Assembly (NCBI GenBank): GCA_963757125.1
Contig: CAVWQP010000005.1
Location: forward strand, 362,732 to 426,731
Direction of reading: 5' to 3'
DNA: 64,000 bases
Source: CAVVSD01 sp963757125
GTDB lineage: Bacteria; Actinomycetota; Thermoleophilia; Solirubrobacterales; Solirubrobacteraceae
In this document: piece by piece, positions 50,765 through 59,944 of the stretch
Layout: each line of letters starts with the position of its first letter
Numbering within the stretch: position 1 is the stretch's first letter
The notes under the pieces: generated by a model
Databases searched by the model: none
What the model was told of the DNA's origin: nothing
What the model saw: the letters and a program-made list of their open reading frames with translations, nothing else
Translations under genes and position numbers: made by a program

Positions 50765-52207
50765 TCAGGATACTCCGGCCGCGGCCGCGGACCTGAGCGC
50801 CGGATACAGCGCGCGGAACCGCTCGCGCCCCTCGGCGTAGATGCCGGTCCATGCGGGGTCCGGCTCGATCACCTCGCCGGGCCGCACGCAGGCGGCCACG
50901 GCCTCCGACGGATCGGCGAACACGCCGCCCGCGACGCCGCCGAGCAGCGCCGCGCCGTACGCCGCACCCTCCTGCACCGCGACGCGCTGGAGCGGCAGCT
51001 CGAGCACCGAGGCGACGATCCGCAGCCACAGGTCGCTGCGCGCCCCGCCGCCGGAGACGCGGCCGATCTCGGCGGGCGCCCCGACGTCGCGCAGCAGGTC
51101 CAGGCTGTCGCGCAGGCCGTAGGCGACGCCCTCGAGGACCGCCCGCACGAGCGCGCCGCGATCGTGGCGCAGCGACAGGCCCGCGAACGCGCCGCGCGCG
51201 TCCGGGTCGGCGTGCGGCGTGCGCTCGCCGGCCAGGTAGGGCAGGAACGTGAGGCCCTCGGCGCCCGGCTCCCAGCCCTCCGCGGAGGCGACCAGCGTCT
51301 CGAAGTCCGTGCCGGGGGCGGCGACGTCGCGCAGCCAGGCCAGCGCGCCGGCGGCCGAGAGCATCACGCCCATCGCGTGCCACGTCTCGGGGATCGCGTG
51401 GCAGAACGCGTGGACGCGCCCCTCGGGGTCGGCGCCGTAGGCGTCCTGGGCGGCGAAGACGACGCCCGACGTCCCGAGCACCACCGACAGCGGGCCCGGG
51501 CGGTCGACGCCCACGCCGAGCGCGCCGGCGGCCTGGTCGCCCGCGCCGGCCGCGATCGGGATGCCGTCGGAGGTCTCCCCCGTGCGCGTCGGCGACTCCA
51601 CGACCTCCGGCAGCCACGCCCGGTCGAGCTCCAGCGCCTCGAGCACCTCCGAGCTCCAGGCGCGGTGCGCGACGTCGAGCAGGAGCGTCCCCGAGGCGTC
51701 GGCGACGTCCGTCGCACGCTCGCCGCAGAGGCGGAGCCGCACGTAGTCCTTCGGCAGCATCACGTGGGCGATGCGCGCGTAGGACTCGGGCTCGTGGCGG
51801 CGCAGCCAGAGCAGCTTGGGGGCGGTGAAGCCGGGCAGCGCGCGGTTGCCGGTCAGCGCGACGAGGCGGTCGAGGCCGAGCGTGGCCTCGATCTCCTCGC
51901 ACTCCGCGCCCGTGCGGCCGTCGTTCCAGAGGATCGCCGGGCGGATGACGGCGTCCGACGCGTCGAGGGCGACGAGCCCGTGCATCTGCCCGCTGAGGCC
52001 GATCCCGGCCGCGTCGTCGCGGCCGAGCGCCGTCAGCACCTCCTGGGTCGCACGCCACCAGTCCTCGGGGTCCTGCTCGGCCCAGCCCGGCCGGGGGATC
52101 GACAGCGGGTAGTCGGCGTGCGCGACGGCGAGGACCTCACCGTCGGGAGCGACGGCGATGCCCTTCACCGACGTCGTGCCGATGTCGAGCCCGATGAGCG
52201 AGGTCAT
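50765..52207 (-). CDS. xylB: Xylulokinase (FGGY family)
   Basis: A 480-aa carbohydrate kinase. The start MTSLIGLDIGTTSVKGIAVAPDG carries the phosphate-1 loop. GIGLSGQMHGLVALD and LWNDGRT are characteristic of D-xylulokinase, as are FTAPKLLWLRRHEPE and GAGDQAAGALGVG; the C-terminal half shows SGGGARSDLWLRIVASVLELPL. ATG 52207 begins 22 bases after the end of the sigma-factor gene. No xylose isomerase or transporter gene is adjacent, so D-xylulose as substrate rests on the motifs. Confidence 0.92.
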   Translation of the reverse strand: MTSLIGLDIGTTSVKGIAVAPDGEVLAVAHADYPLSIPRPGWAEQDPEDWWRATQEVLTALGRDDAAGIGLSGQMHGLVALDASDAVIRPAILWNDGRTGAECEEIEATLGLDRLVALTGNRALPGFTAPKLLWLRRHEPESYARIAHVMLPKDYVRLRLCGERATDVADASGTLLLDVAHRAWSSEVLEALELDRAWLPEVVESPTRTGETSDGIPIAAGAGDQAAGALGVGVDRPGPLSVVLGTSGVVFAAQDAYGADPEGRVHAFCHAIPETWHAMGVMLSAAGALAWLRDVAAPGTDFETLVASAEGWEPGAEGLTFLPYLAGERTPHADPDARGAFAGLSLRHDRGALVRAVLEGVAYGLRDSLDLLRDVGAPAEIGRVSGGGARSDLWLRIVASVLELPLQRVAVQEGAAYGAALLGGVAGGVFADPSEAVAACVRPGEVIEPDPAWTGIYAEGRERFRALYPALRSAAAAGVS

Positions 52208-52229
52208 GCGGGGAGTGTGCCCCGCCGCG

Positions 52230-52781
52230 TCAGTGCGCGAGCTGCACGCGGAGGCGCTGTCGCGCGCGGCAGACACGGCTGGCGACGGTGCCCTCGGCGA
52301 TGCCGAGCGCGGTCGCGATCCCGGCCTGGCTCTCGCCGCGCACGAAGAACCGCTCGACAATCTCGCGCTGCCCGATCGGCAGCCGCGCGATCGCCTGATG
52401 CACGACGATCGCCTCATCGACCTGGGCGAACGGATCGTGCCGGTCCTCGGCGATCGCCTCGTGCTGCACGCGGTCACGCTCCCGAGTGTTGCCGCGCAGG
52501 CGATCGATGGTCAGGCGCCGCGTGAGCTGGCCGATCCACGGCCGGATGGCCGCATCGTTTCGCAGCTCCCCCAGGTGCTCCCAGGTGCGGAGGAAGACTT
52601 CCTGGAAGACGTCCTCGGCGTCCTCTTCGCTCAGGCGATACGCGCGAACCGTGATGGCGTACACGTACGGGGAGAAACGGCGGACGAGCTCCTGCCACGC
52701 GCCATCCTCGCCCCTGCGGCAGCGAGCGACGACATCGGCGTCCTGCCGTTCCTTTCCGATCACGGCCGAATCCGTTCCCAT
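52230..52781 (-). CDS. ECF-type RNA polymerase sigma factor
   Basis: A 183-aa sigma-70 family factor with only regions 2 and 4. Region 2 contains FSPYVYAITVRAYRLSEEDAEDVFQEVFLRTWEHLGELRNDAAIRPWIGQLTRRLTIDRLRG. Region 4 has LPIGQREIVERFFVRGESQAGIATALGIAEGTVASRVCRARQRL, a classic HTH. A region of about 30 residues links the two. No obvious membrane anti-sigma gene follows; the small upstream gene at 52820 is the only adjacent candidate partner and has no membrane span. Confidence 0.92.
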   Translation of the reverse strand: MGTDSAVIGKERQDADVVARCRRGEDGAWQELVRRFSPYVYAITVRAYRLSEEDAEDVFQEVFLRTWEHLGELRNDAAIRPWIGQLTRRLTIDRLRGNTRERDRVQHEAIAEDRHDPFAQVDEAIVVHQAIARLPIGQREIVERFFVRGESQAGIATALGIAEGTVASRVCRARQRLRVQLAH

Positions 52782-52819
52782 GACTCAACCCTACGCCGGG
52801 GAGGGTGACGCGATCAACC

Positions 52820-53137
52820 TCACCGCCGCCGTTCCTCGCGCTCGTCGTGCCGCTCCTGCAAGAGCCGCAGCATCCGCTGACGATCCTCGTCGGGCACGAG
52901 GCCCGCCTCGCGCAGGGCATCGTCGATGTGCTCGCGCCCCGGCGATCCCCCTCGTTCGGACAGCCAGACGAGCGCCCGGTGCAGCTGCGGCAGCTCCTCG
53001 GCGCGTGCGACCCACTGGGCCGGCGCCTCGGGCAGCGCGCGGACGAGCTCGTCGAGTCGGTCATACGACGCCTCGATGACCGGTCGCATCACCCGCATGG
53101 TGCGCATGCCGTGCCGAGTCAGGTGATTTCGCAACAC
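52820..53137 (-). CDS. Small helical hypothetical protein upstream of the sigma factor gene
   Basis: 105 aa from GTG 53137 (MLRNHLTRHGMRTMRVMRP); the internal ATG at about 53107 would shorten it by ten residues. It is Arg/Glu-rich, predicted all-helical (IEASYDRLDELVRALPEAPAQWVARAEELPQLHRALVWLSERGG) with an amphipathic C-terminus ending EREERRR. It is transcribed just before the ECF sigma gene with a 38-base gap and could influence it, but no anti-sigma domain is recognisable. It is divergent from the polysaccharide locus. Confidence 0.65.
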   Translation of the reverse strand: MLRNHLTRHGMRTMRVMRPVIEASYDRLDELVRALPEAPAQWVARAEELPQLHRALVWLSERGGSPGREHIDDALREAGLVPDEDRQRMLRLLQERHDEREERRR

Positions 53138-53166
53138 ACCCCCAAGACGGTCGAGCGACCCGATTC

Positions 53167-54771
53167 ATGCCATGGAAGGTTCAGGCGGGCGCCGCCGTCC
53201 TGGGGACGATGGCCCAAGACGTCCAGCCGACGGACACGATGGCCGCCTCGCGGTCGTCCGTGGAGTCGCACGTGGGCGACGCTGCCGCGGTCGCAGCGGC
53301 CGATCTCGAGCCGCCGCCGCACATCCCGCACCCGGTCCCCCCCGCGGCGACACTGGCCTCCGGCATCGCCGGCGCGGTGACGAGCAGGCTCCCGACCCGT
53401 TCCACCCTCACGCGACGACTGCTGATCGCCACCGACGCCGCGGTGCTCGGGCTGTGCACGATCGCGTCGCTCGCGCTCGCGGACCCCGACGGTCGCGCGG
53501 CGGGCCAGGTGCTCTGGGCGCTGGCATACGTGGCCGCCCTGCTCGCGCTGTTCCGGCTCTACGGCCTGTACGAGCGCGACAGCAAGCGTCTCGGCCATTC
53601 CACCCTCGACGACGTGCCGCAGGTGTTCCACGCCGTGCTGATCGGGACCCTCGGCATGTGGGCGTATCTCAAGCTCGTCCCGGCGGAGCGCCCAGTCCTG
53701 GGTCAGGCAGCGCTGTTCTTCGGCTTGAACCTCGTCGCGGTCCTCGCCGCGCGGACGGTCGTGCGGAACCTGACACGCCGCGCGCTCCCGCCGGAGCGTG
53801 TGCTGATCGTCGGCGGCGGCGAGGCCGCGCAACTCCTCCTGCGCAAGATCAGGTCGTGCTCGTACCTGCGGCTGCATCCGGTCGGCTTCCTCGACGATGC
53901 ACGCATGGCCCGCCCTCCAGAGGAGGGCCTCGAGCACCTCGGGACCACTGCGAGCCTACGGTCGGCCTGCCTGGCGAACGACGTCGAGCGCGTGATCATG
54001 GCGTCCACCGCGCTCGACGGGCAGCACATGACCGATCTGGTGCGCGAGGCCAACCATGCCCGTGTGAAGGTGAGCGTGCTGCCGTCCCTCGTCGATGCGC
54101 TCGGCCCCTCGACGGAGGTCGACGACCTCGAGGGCGTCACCCTCCTGGGACTGAACCCGGTCCGGTTCTCGCGGTCGTCGTGGGCCATGAAGCGCACGCT
54201 CGACGTCCTCGTGTCCTTCAGCGCTCTCCTGCTGGCGCTCCCGCTGCTCCCGTTCGTCGCGCTCGCCATCAAGCTCGACTCGAAGGGACCTGTCTTCTTC
54301 GGTCAGGACCGCAGGGGCCGCCGCGACCGTCCCTTCCGCGTGTTCAAGCTCAGGACGATGGGCACGGACGCAGAGGCGCAGCTGGCCGCGCTGCGGGCGC
54401 GTAGCGCGCACTCCGCGTGGCTGCTACTCGACCACGACCCCCGCGTGACCCGCGTCGGACGCGTCCTTCGCAAGACGAGCATCGACGAGCTCCCGCAGCT
54501 CTGGAACGTCCTGCGCGGTGAGATGAGCCTCGTCGGCCCCCGCCCGATGCCGCTCGACACGGATGCGCAGATCAACGGATGGGGCCGTCGCCGGCTCGAT
54601 CTCACGCCGGGAATCACCGGCCTGTGGCAGGTGTTGGGCCGCACGACGATCCCATTCGACGAGATGCTCAAGCTCGACTACCTGTACGTGACGAACTGGA
54701 GTCTGTGGGGCGACATCAAGCTGCTGCTGCGGACCGTGTTCGTCGTGATGAACCGCCGAGGTGCGAACTGA
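53167..54771 (+). CDS. Undecaprenyl-phosphate sugar-phosphate transferase (WbaP/ExoY-type polyprenyl glycosylphosphotransferase)
   Basis: A 534-aa membrane enzyme that starts repeat-unit assembly by moving a sugar-1-phosphate onto the lipid carrier. Four N-terminal spans (about residues 80-205) precede a CoA-binding-like Rossmann segment (RVLIVGGGEAAQLLLRKIR). A fifth span (about 345-365) leads to the catalytic domain: RRGRRDRPFRVFKLRTMGTDAE, RVGRVLRKTSIDELPQLWNVLRGEMSLVGPRPMP and PGITGLWQVLGRTTIPFDEMLKLDYLYVTNWSLWGDIKLLLRT. The first ~75 residues are low-complexity, so the true start may be downstream of 53167. It heads the polysaccharide operon. Confidence 0.92.
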   Translation: MPWKVQAGAAVLGTMAQDVQPTDTMAASRSSVESHVGDAAAVAAADLEPPPHIPHPVPPAATLASGIAGAVTSRLPTRSTLTRRLLIATDAAVLGLCTIASLALADPDGRAAGQVLWALAYVAALLALFRLYGLYERDSKRLGHSTLDDVPQVFHAVLIGTLGMWAYLKLVPAERPVLGQAALFFGLNLVAVLAARTVVRNLTRRALPPERVLIVGGGEAAQLLLRKIRSCSYLRLHPVGFLDDARMARPPEEGLEHLGTTASLRSACLANDVERVIMASTALDGQHMTDLVREANHARVKVSVLPSLVDALGPSTEVDDLEGVTLLGLNPVRFSRSSWAMKRTLDVLVSFSALLLALPLLPFVALAIKLDSKGPVFFGQDRRGRRDRPFRVFKLRTMGTDAEAQLAALRARSAHSAWLLLDHDPRVTRVGRVLRKTSIDELPQLWNVLRGEMSLVGPRPMPLDTDAQINGWGRRRLDLTPGITGLWQVLGRTTIPFDEMLKLDYLYVTNWSLWGDIKLLLRTVFVVMNRRGAN

Positions 54772-56034
54772 TCCCTCGAAGCCCCACGCGCGCGCCGCGC
54801 ATCCTCATGCTGCTCGGCAACACCAGGTACGAGACGGACACGCGCGTACTGGCCGAGGCGGTCAGCCTCGTCGCGGCCGGCTACGAGGTCGTCGTGGTAG
54901 CCCAGGGTCGCGCCGGCCGGCGTCAGACCGAGACCATCGACGGTGTCGTCGTGCGCCGTTTCCGCGAGCCGCCCGAGGCGACGAGCTTCGTGGGCCACAT
55001 CCTCGAGACGATCTGGGTCACCGTCGCCTGTCTCGGGCTTGCGATCCGCGTCGCGCTGCGGCAGCGCGTCGACGCCGTCCACGTCCACAACCCGCCCGAC
55101 ACGCTCGCCCTGGTCGCTGCGCTGTTCAAGCTCGCCGGCCGGCCGGTCGTGTTCGACCATCACGACCTGGCGCCGGAGCTCTACGGCGCCAACACCGCCG
55201 ACGGGGGACGCGCGATCGTGCGCCGGGCGCTGATGGGCCTCGAATGGCTGTCCTGCCGGATCGCGGATCGCGTCGTGACGACGAACAGCTCCCACCGGAA
55301 GGTGGAGGTGGAGCGCTGCGGTGTCGACCCGTCGCGGATCGCCATCGTGCGCAATGGCCCGGACCCCGACCGCGTGCGTCGCGATCCGTTCGCGACGCCG
55401 GAGCCGGGAGCCCCCTTCACCGTGGGTTGGGCCGGCACGACGGGGCACCACGACGGCCTGGATCACCTGATGCTCGCCATGCGTCACCTCGTGGACGACC
55501 ACGGCCTGGTCGATGCGCGGTGCGTGCTGTTCGGGGACGGCCCGGCACTCGACGACACCCGCCAACTCGCGGCCGACCTCGGGCTCGCCGATCACGTCGT
55601 GTTCGTCGGGCGCGTCCCGGTCGAGGAGCTGCCGCCGCGGCTCGGCATCGTCGACGTCTGCACGGTCACGGATTCCGTCCAACGCCTATAACGACCGCTG
55701 CACGATGATCAAGGTCATGGAGTACATGGCGCTGGAGCGCCCGATCGTCGCGTACGACCTTCCCGAGACCAGGTTCAGCGCCGGCGAGAGCGCGCTGTAC
55801 GTGCCGCCGAACGACCCGCGTGCGTTCGCCTCCGCGCTCGCCCTGCTCGCCGGCGATCCGGAACGGCGCCGCGAGATGGGCGAGGCAGGGCGCCGCCGCG
55901 TCGAGGAGAGCCTGGCCTGGCGCTACTCGGTGCCGCCGCTGCTGCGGGTCTACGAGGATCTCCTCCCCGCGGCCGCTCCCCGGCCCCGCGACCCGGTGGC
56001 GCACGCCGACGCGGCGGTCGTGCCGCGGACATGA
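54768..56034 (+). CDS. GT4-type glycosyltransferase, frameshifted
   Basis: A glycosyltransferase of 421 aa when corrected. N-terminal half: LMLLGNTRYETDTRVLAEAVSLVAAGYEVVVVAQG, VHVHNPPDTLALVAALFKL and FDHHDLAPELY. C-terminal half: VGWAGTTGHHDGLDHLMLAM, VFVGRVPVEELPPRLGIVDVCTV, then NAYNDRCTMIKVMEYMALERPIVAYDLPETRFSAG with the EX7E-like site. One surplus T near 55674 stops the frame early at 55691 (SVQRL); skipping it rejoins PSNAYNDRC. The first ATG in frame is 54807; CTG at 54768, overlapping the previous TGA as CTGA, gives the fuller RAPRILMLLG strand. Confidence 0.88.
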
Positions 56035-56591
56035 TCCACCCGAGCGCCCTCGTGGAGTGCGAGGACCTGGGCGCGGGCACCCGCGTCTGGGCGTTCGCGC
56101 ATGTCCTCGAGGGCGCCAGCGTCGGCAGGGACTGCAACATCGGCGGCCATTGCTACGTCGAGTCCGGCGCGGTCATCCAGGACCGCGTGACCGTGAAGAA
56201 CGGGACGAGCGTCTGGGCCGGCGTCACGCTCGCCGATGACGTGTTCGTCGGGCCGGCCGTGGTGTTCACGAACGATCTCGCGCCACGCTCCCCACGCTCA
56301 GGGCTCGCCGGCAGCCGGTACGACAGCGACTCCTGGCTCGCACCGACCAACGTCCGTCGCGGCGCGACGATCGGCGCCGGCGCCGTCGTCGTGGCCGGCG
56401 TCACCATCGGCGAGTTCGCGTTCGTCGCGGCCGGTGCGGTGGTGACGCGCGACGTCGCCCCCCACACGCTCGTGAAGGGCAATCCGGCGCGGCCATCGGG
56501 CTTCGTCTGCCGCTGCGGGCAACGGCTCGCAGGTGACGGGTGCACGTCCTGCGGTGCCGAGCATCCCCTGGGGAGCGTGCCGGCGCCGTGA
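56031..56591 (+). CDS. Left-handed beta-helix N-acetyltransferase (WlbB/WbpD-like)
   Basis: A 186-aa hexapeptide-repeat acyltransferase: MIHPSALVECEDLGAGTRVWAFAHVLEGASVGRDCNIGGHCYVESGAVIQDRVTVKNG is the WlbB/WbpD opening (acetylation of UDP-2-acetamido-3-amino-sugar), followed by FTNDLAPRS, TNVRRGATIGAGAVVVAGVTIGEFAFVAAGAVVTRDVAPHTLVKGNPAR. A four-cysteine zinc ribbon (CRCGQRLAGDGCTSCGAEH) is appended at the C-terminus, as in many members. ATG overlaps the upstream glycosyltransferase stop (ATGA). It matches the DegT aminotransferase and Gfo/Idh gene at the end of the window. Confidence 0.9.
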   Translation: MIHPSALVECEDLGAGTRVWAFAHVLEGASVGRDCNIGGHCYVESGAVIQDRVTVKNGTSVWAGVTLADDVFVGPAVVFTNDLAPRSPRSGLAGSRYDSDSWLAPTNVRRGATIGAGAVVVAGVTIGEFAFVAAGAVVTRDVAPHTLVKGNPARPSGFVCRCGQRLAGDGCTSCGAEHPLGSVPAP

Positions 56592-58078
56592 GCGCATCCC
56601 TCGGCTCCGCGGGGCGGGTGCTGCGCAACAGCGCGGTGCTCATGGTCTCGAAGATCCTCGAGCGTGCCACGGGCTTCGTCATGGCGATCCTGGTTACGGC
56701 GCATCTCGGCGTCGATGGGCTCGGCATCTACGCGACGGGCTGGGCGATCTACGCGCTGATCTCGACGGCCGGCGAGGCGGGCGCGACGAACTACCTCGTT
56801 CGGGAGATCAGCCGCGACGGGTCGCGCACCGCGAGCTACACGGTCCACCTCAGCATCGTCGCGGCGATCGTCGCAGCGGGCCTCACGGTGCTGGCCGAGA
56901 TCGTCGTCGCGCACATCGGCTACACGGCGGAGATGCGCGCAGCGGTCGCGGTGATCCTGCTCGCGATCGTTCCGAAGGTCCTGAACATGATCCAGGAGGG
57001 CGTGTTCGTCGCCCACGGCAAGGTCGCGTACGAGACCTTCACCCGGCTCATCGCGTCCTGCACGTACGTCGCGATCGCCGCGTGGATGCTCGCCGGCGGC
57101 GCCGATGTCGTCGAGCTCCTGCGGGTCTTCGTCGCGATCGAGGCCTGCGTGTGCGTCGTCTACTTCGTCCTCATCAACGCGTTCATCGCGCGGCTCTGGG
57201 TCCGGCTCAGCACGCAGCTGGCCTGGCAGCTCGTCAAGGAGGTACGGCTGTTCGCTGCCTCCTCGGCGATCGCCGCGCTGTTCTCACGGCCCGAGATCGT
57301 GATCCTCTCCCTGCTGGCGACGCCGCGAGAGGTCGGGCTCTTCAGTGCCGGCATGCGCATCGCGGAGCTCGGGCTCCTGCTGCCGGACGTCTTCATGATC
57401 AACGTGTTCCCCGTGCTGAGCGGGGCTTTCCGCACCGCCGAGGACGTGTTCGCCAGATGGCAGCGCATCGCGGTGCGGGCGATGCTCGCGTACTCGCTGC
57501 CCCTGGCCGCCTGTCTGCTGGTCGGGGCGGACGACATCGTCCGACTTCTCTTCGGCGACGGCTTCGAGACGGCGGCGACGGTTCTGCGCCTGCTCGCGCT
57601 CAACATCGTGTTCTTCTCCCTCGGCGCCGTGTTCTGGCGCTCGCTGGTCGCGCGCGACGGGCAGCGCGAGAACGTCGTCATCCAGTCGGCGATGGCGGTC
57701 ACCCGCGTGGGGCTGGGGATCGTCCTCATCATCCCCCTGTCCGCGGTCGGCGCCGGCATCGCGGGCGCCGCGACCGCGGGCCTGAACTGGTGGCTGCTCG
57801 CACGCGCGACGGGTCGCGCCGGAGCGCCGGAGCGCGTGCTCGCCCTGGCGTGGCCGTTCCTGCCTCCGGCTGCCGTCACGGCGGCGACCGCATGGATCCT
57901 CCTGGATCGCGTGCCCACCCCCGTCGCGCTCTTCGCAGCGGCGCTCGTGTACGTCCCGGCAGCCCTCGCGACCGGCGCGATCAACGCCGAGGACCGCAGC
58001 CTGCTGCTCGCAGCGAGGACGCGCCGCCGGCCGCCTGTCCCCGCGCGCCCCGCGGCGACGGACCTCGGCAAGACCTGA
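56588..58078 (+). CDS. Polysaccharide flippase (Wzx/MATE-like, MOP superfamily)
   Basis: A 496-aa membrane protein with about fourteen hydrophobic spans, beginning VSASLGSAGRVLRNSAVLMVSKILERATGFVMAILVTAHLGVDGLGIYATGWAIYALISTAGEAGATNYLVREISRD, the start of oligosaccharide-lipid flippases (charged residues in the first helix, Gly-x-Gly-Ile-Tyr). PEIVILSLLATPREVGLFSAGMRIAELGLLLPDVF is the second-half counterpart. It would move lipid-linked repeat units across the membrane. GTG at 56588 overlaps the acetyltransferase stop (GTGA). Confidence 0.9.
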   Translation: MSASLGSAGRVLRNSAVLMVSKILERATGFVMAILVTAHLGVDGLGIYATGWAIYALISTAGEAGATNYLVREISRDGSRTASYTVHLSIVAAIVAAGLTVLAEIVVAHIGYTAEMRAAVAVILLAIVPKVLNMIQEGVFVAHGKVAYETFTRLIASCTYVAIAAWMLAGGADVVELLRVFVAIEACVCVVYFVLINAFIARLWVRLSTQLAWQLVKEVRLFAASSAIAALFSRPEIVILSLLATPREVGLFSAGMRIAELGLLLPDVFMINVFPVLSGAFRTAEDVFARWQRIAVRAMLAYSLPLAACLLVGADDIVRLLFGDGFETAATVLRLLALNIVFFSLGAVFWRSLVARDGQRENVVIQSAMAVTRVGLGIVLIIPLSAVGAGIAGAATAGLNWWLLARATGRAGAPERVLALAWPFLPPAAVTAATAWILLDRVPTPVALFAAALVYVPAALATGAINAEDRSLLLAARTRRRPPVPARPAATDLGKT

Positions 58079-58093
58079 GCCGCTGTGCCGCGG

Positions 58094-58867
58094 TCACCGC
58101 AAGCGCGCACCTGCGTACGACTCGGCGCTCGCCAGGCCGGGCAGCCCGTCCATCAGCTGACGGAGCGAAGCGGTCGGCTCGAGCGCGTCCACGAGCTCGC
58201 CGCGCTCGTCGAGTGCCGGGTGCGTCACCACCTCGAAGTCGTCGAGCTCGCGCGGCCCGGCACCCCGTGCCGCGAGCGCGCGATGGGCTCGCACCGAGCC
58301 GAAATACCGCGTCCGCGCCAGCCCTGCACGACGCAGGCGCCCGTTGAAGAACCGGACGCTGAGTCGATTGCGCAGGCTCGGCTCGGTCGTGGTGTTCTCG
58401 AGGACGCGGACGGCAGGCACGCCGAGCTCGCGTGCCAACTCCAGCACCAGCGGGGCGATGCCCGGCTGGTTGTGCACGTTGTGATGGGTGTCGATGTGCG
58501 TCACGGGCAGACCGGATTCCCGGCACCGCGCGATCTGCGCGCGCAGCTCGCCGGCGACGGCAAGCCGCTCGCCGTGCGAGAGCCACACCGCCCGGTCCTG
58601 GTGACGCCAGAACGTGAACCGCCCATCGGCATCGCAGAAGCGACCGCAGCGGCGCATCGTGTCGGTGAGCGGATCGCCCTCGGTGAGGACCAGGTGGGCG
58701 CCGACGTGGTCGAGCAGCCCGCGCTCCCGGGCGATCGCGGAGGCCTCCGCGAAGGCCGGCATGTTCGCCATGATCGTCGTGCTCGAGATGAGGCCTTCGA
58801 CGAAGGCCCGGGCGATGGCATCGTTCACGCGCGGGCTCAACCCGAAGTCGTCGGCGTTGACGATCAA
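58094..58867 (-). CDS. ChbG/YdjC-family deacetylase
   Basis: A 257-aa carbohydrate deacetylase of the YdjC/ChbG/HpnK type: LIVNADDFGLSPRVNDAIARAFVEGLISSTTIMANMPAF holds the metal-binding Asp-Asp. DHVGAHLVLTEGDPL has the next His, and LPVTHIDTHHNVHNQPGIAPLVLELARELGVPAVRV completes the metal site. GGAGG lies six bases before TTG 58867 and decides that start. Probably removes an acetyl group from an amino sugar, here plausibly during polysaccharide synthesis (inference). It is divergent from the GNAT gene with only 14 bases between them. Confidence 0.9.
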   Translation of the reverse strand: MIVNADDFGLSPRVNDAIARAFVEGLISSTTIMANMPAFAEASAIARERGLLDHVGAHLVLTEGDPLTDTMRRCGRFCDADGRFTFWRHQDRAVWLSHGERLAVAGELRAQIARCRESGLPVTHIDTHHNVHNQPGIAPLVLELARELGVPAVRVLENTTTEPSLRNRLSVRFFNGRLRRAGLARTRYFGSVRAHRALAARGAGPRELDDFEVVTHPALDERGELVDALEPTASLRQLMDGLPGLASAESYAGARLR

Positions 58868-58881
58868 CGATCCTCCGGTCC

Positions 58882-59944
58882 ATGACGTCGGTCCGCCGAC
58901 TCGAGGACGGAGACCTGCCGCGCGTCGCCGAGCTGCTGACCGTGGCGTTCCCCGGCTCGTGGTCCGCGCAGGGCTGGCATCGCTTCTTGCAGGCGACGCT
59001 CGTGGAGAGCCCGTGGGCGGAATCCCACGCTCCCCTCGCTCGTCGCCTGCTCGGACGACGGCGCCATCGGCGGCTTCATCGCCGCGAACGCGCTGCGGGC
59101 GACCTTCGACGGCGCGCCGATCCGCATCGTGTGCGCGGCGCACCTCGCGGTCGAGCCGAGCAGCCGGGGTTCCATGGCAGGCCCGCTCCTCCTGCGCGAG
59201 CTGCTCCGAGGGCCGCAGGACGCGACGATCACGGACACCGCGAACGCCACGGTGCGCCGGATCTGGCAGACGTTGCGCGGCGAGGCCGATCCGCTCCGCT
59301 CGCTCGCTTGGATGCAGCCGCTCGGGCCGATGCGCTGGCTCGGTCGCGCCGCGACGGCCGCGGTCCGGCGGGACGACGTCCGCGCGCTGCTGCCGGTGAT
59401 GGCGCTGCCGCTGCACGCGCTCGCGCCCCGGAAGCTGGTCACCTCGACGTGGGGAGACATCCCCGTGCCGACGGTCGAGATCCTCGATGGGGCGACGTTC
59501 GTCGGCGAGGCTGGTTCGGTCACCTCCCGCGCGCGCGTCGTGCCGCTCCGCGACGCCGCCTACCTCGAGTGGCTCCTCGGCGAGGTCGCGAGGACTGCGT
59601 CCCCGGCTGCCGAGATCCTGCGCCGCGTCGTCCGCCGCCGTGGCCGCGTCGTGGGCTGGTTCGTGTGCCGCCTGGAACGCGGCGGGACGTGCAGGGTCCT
59701 GCAGCTGCTGTGCCGGCCCGCCGACGCCGAGACCGTGCTCGGGGAGCTCTTCGTGGTCGCCGCGGCGCAGGGGGCGGCGGTCGTGACCGGACGCGTCGAG
59801 TCGCATCTCGTGGAAGCGCTGCGTCATCACCGTTGCGCCATCGGGGCGGGCGGCCGTCACATGATCCATGCGAACGACCCCGATCTCCTGGTGGCATTGC
59901 GGTCGAGTGGCTTCACGGTGCTCGACGGTGAGTGGTGGTACTGA
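58882..59944 (+). CDS. GNAT-like acetyltransferase, frameshifted near the N-terminus
   Basis: About 353 aa after correction. The start MTSVRRLEDGDLPRVAELLTVAFPGSWSAQGWHRFLQATLVESPW is a typical GNAT strand-helix opening. One surplus C near 59035 shifts the frame; the correct frame continues SLVACSDDGAIGGFIAANAL and IRIVCAAHLAVEPSSRGSMAGPLLLREL, the acetyl-CoA region. A second, weaker GNAT-like half follows (RARVVPLRDAAYLEWLLGEVA, RGRVVGWFVCRLER). It probably modifies a surface sugar or amino acid. Its last 32 bases overlap the converging glycosyltransferase gene. Confidence 0.78.

Noticed and set aside
52820..53137. Anti-sigma factor for the ECF sigma gene
   Set aside because: No zinc-binding or membrane anti-sigma features; only gene order supports it.
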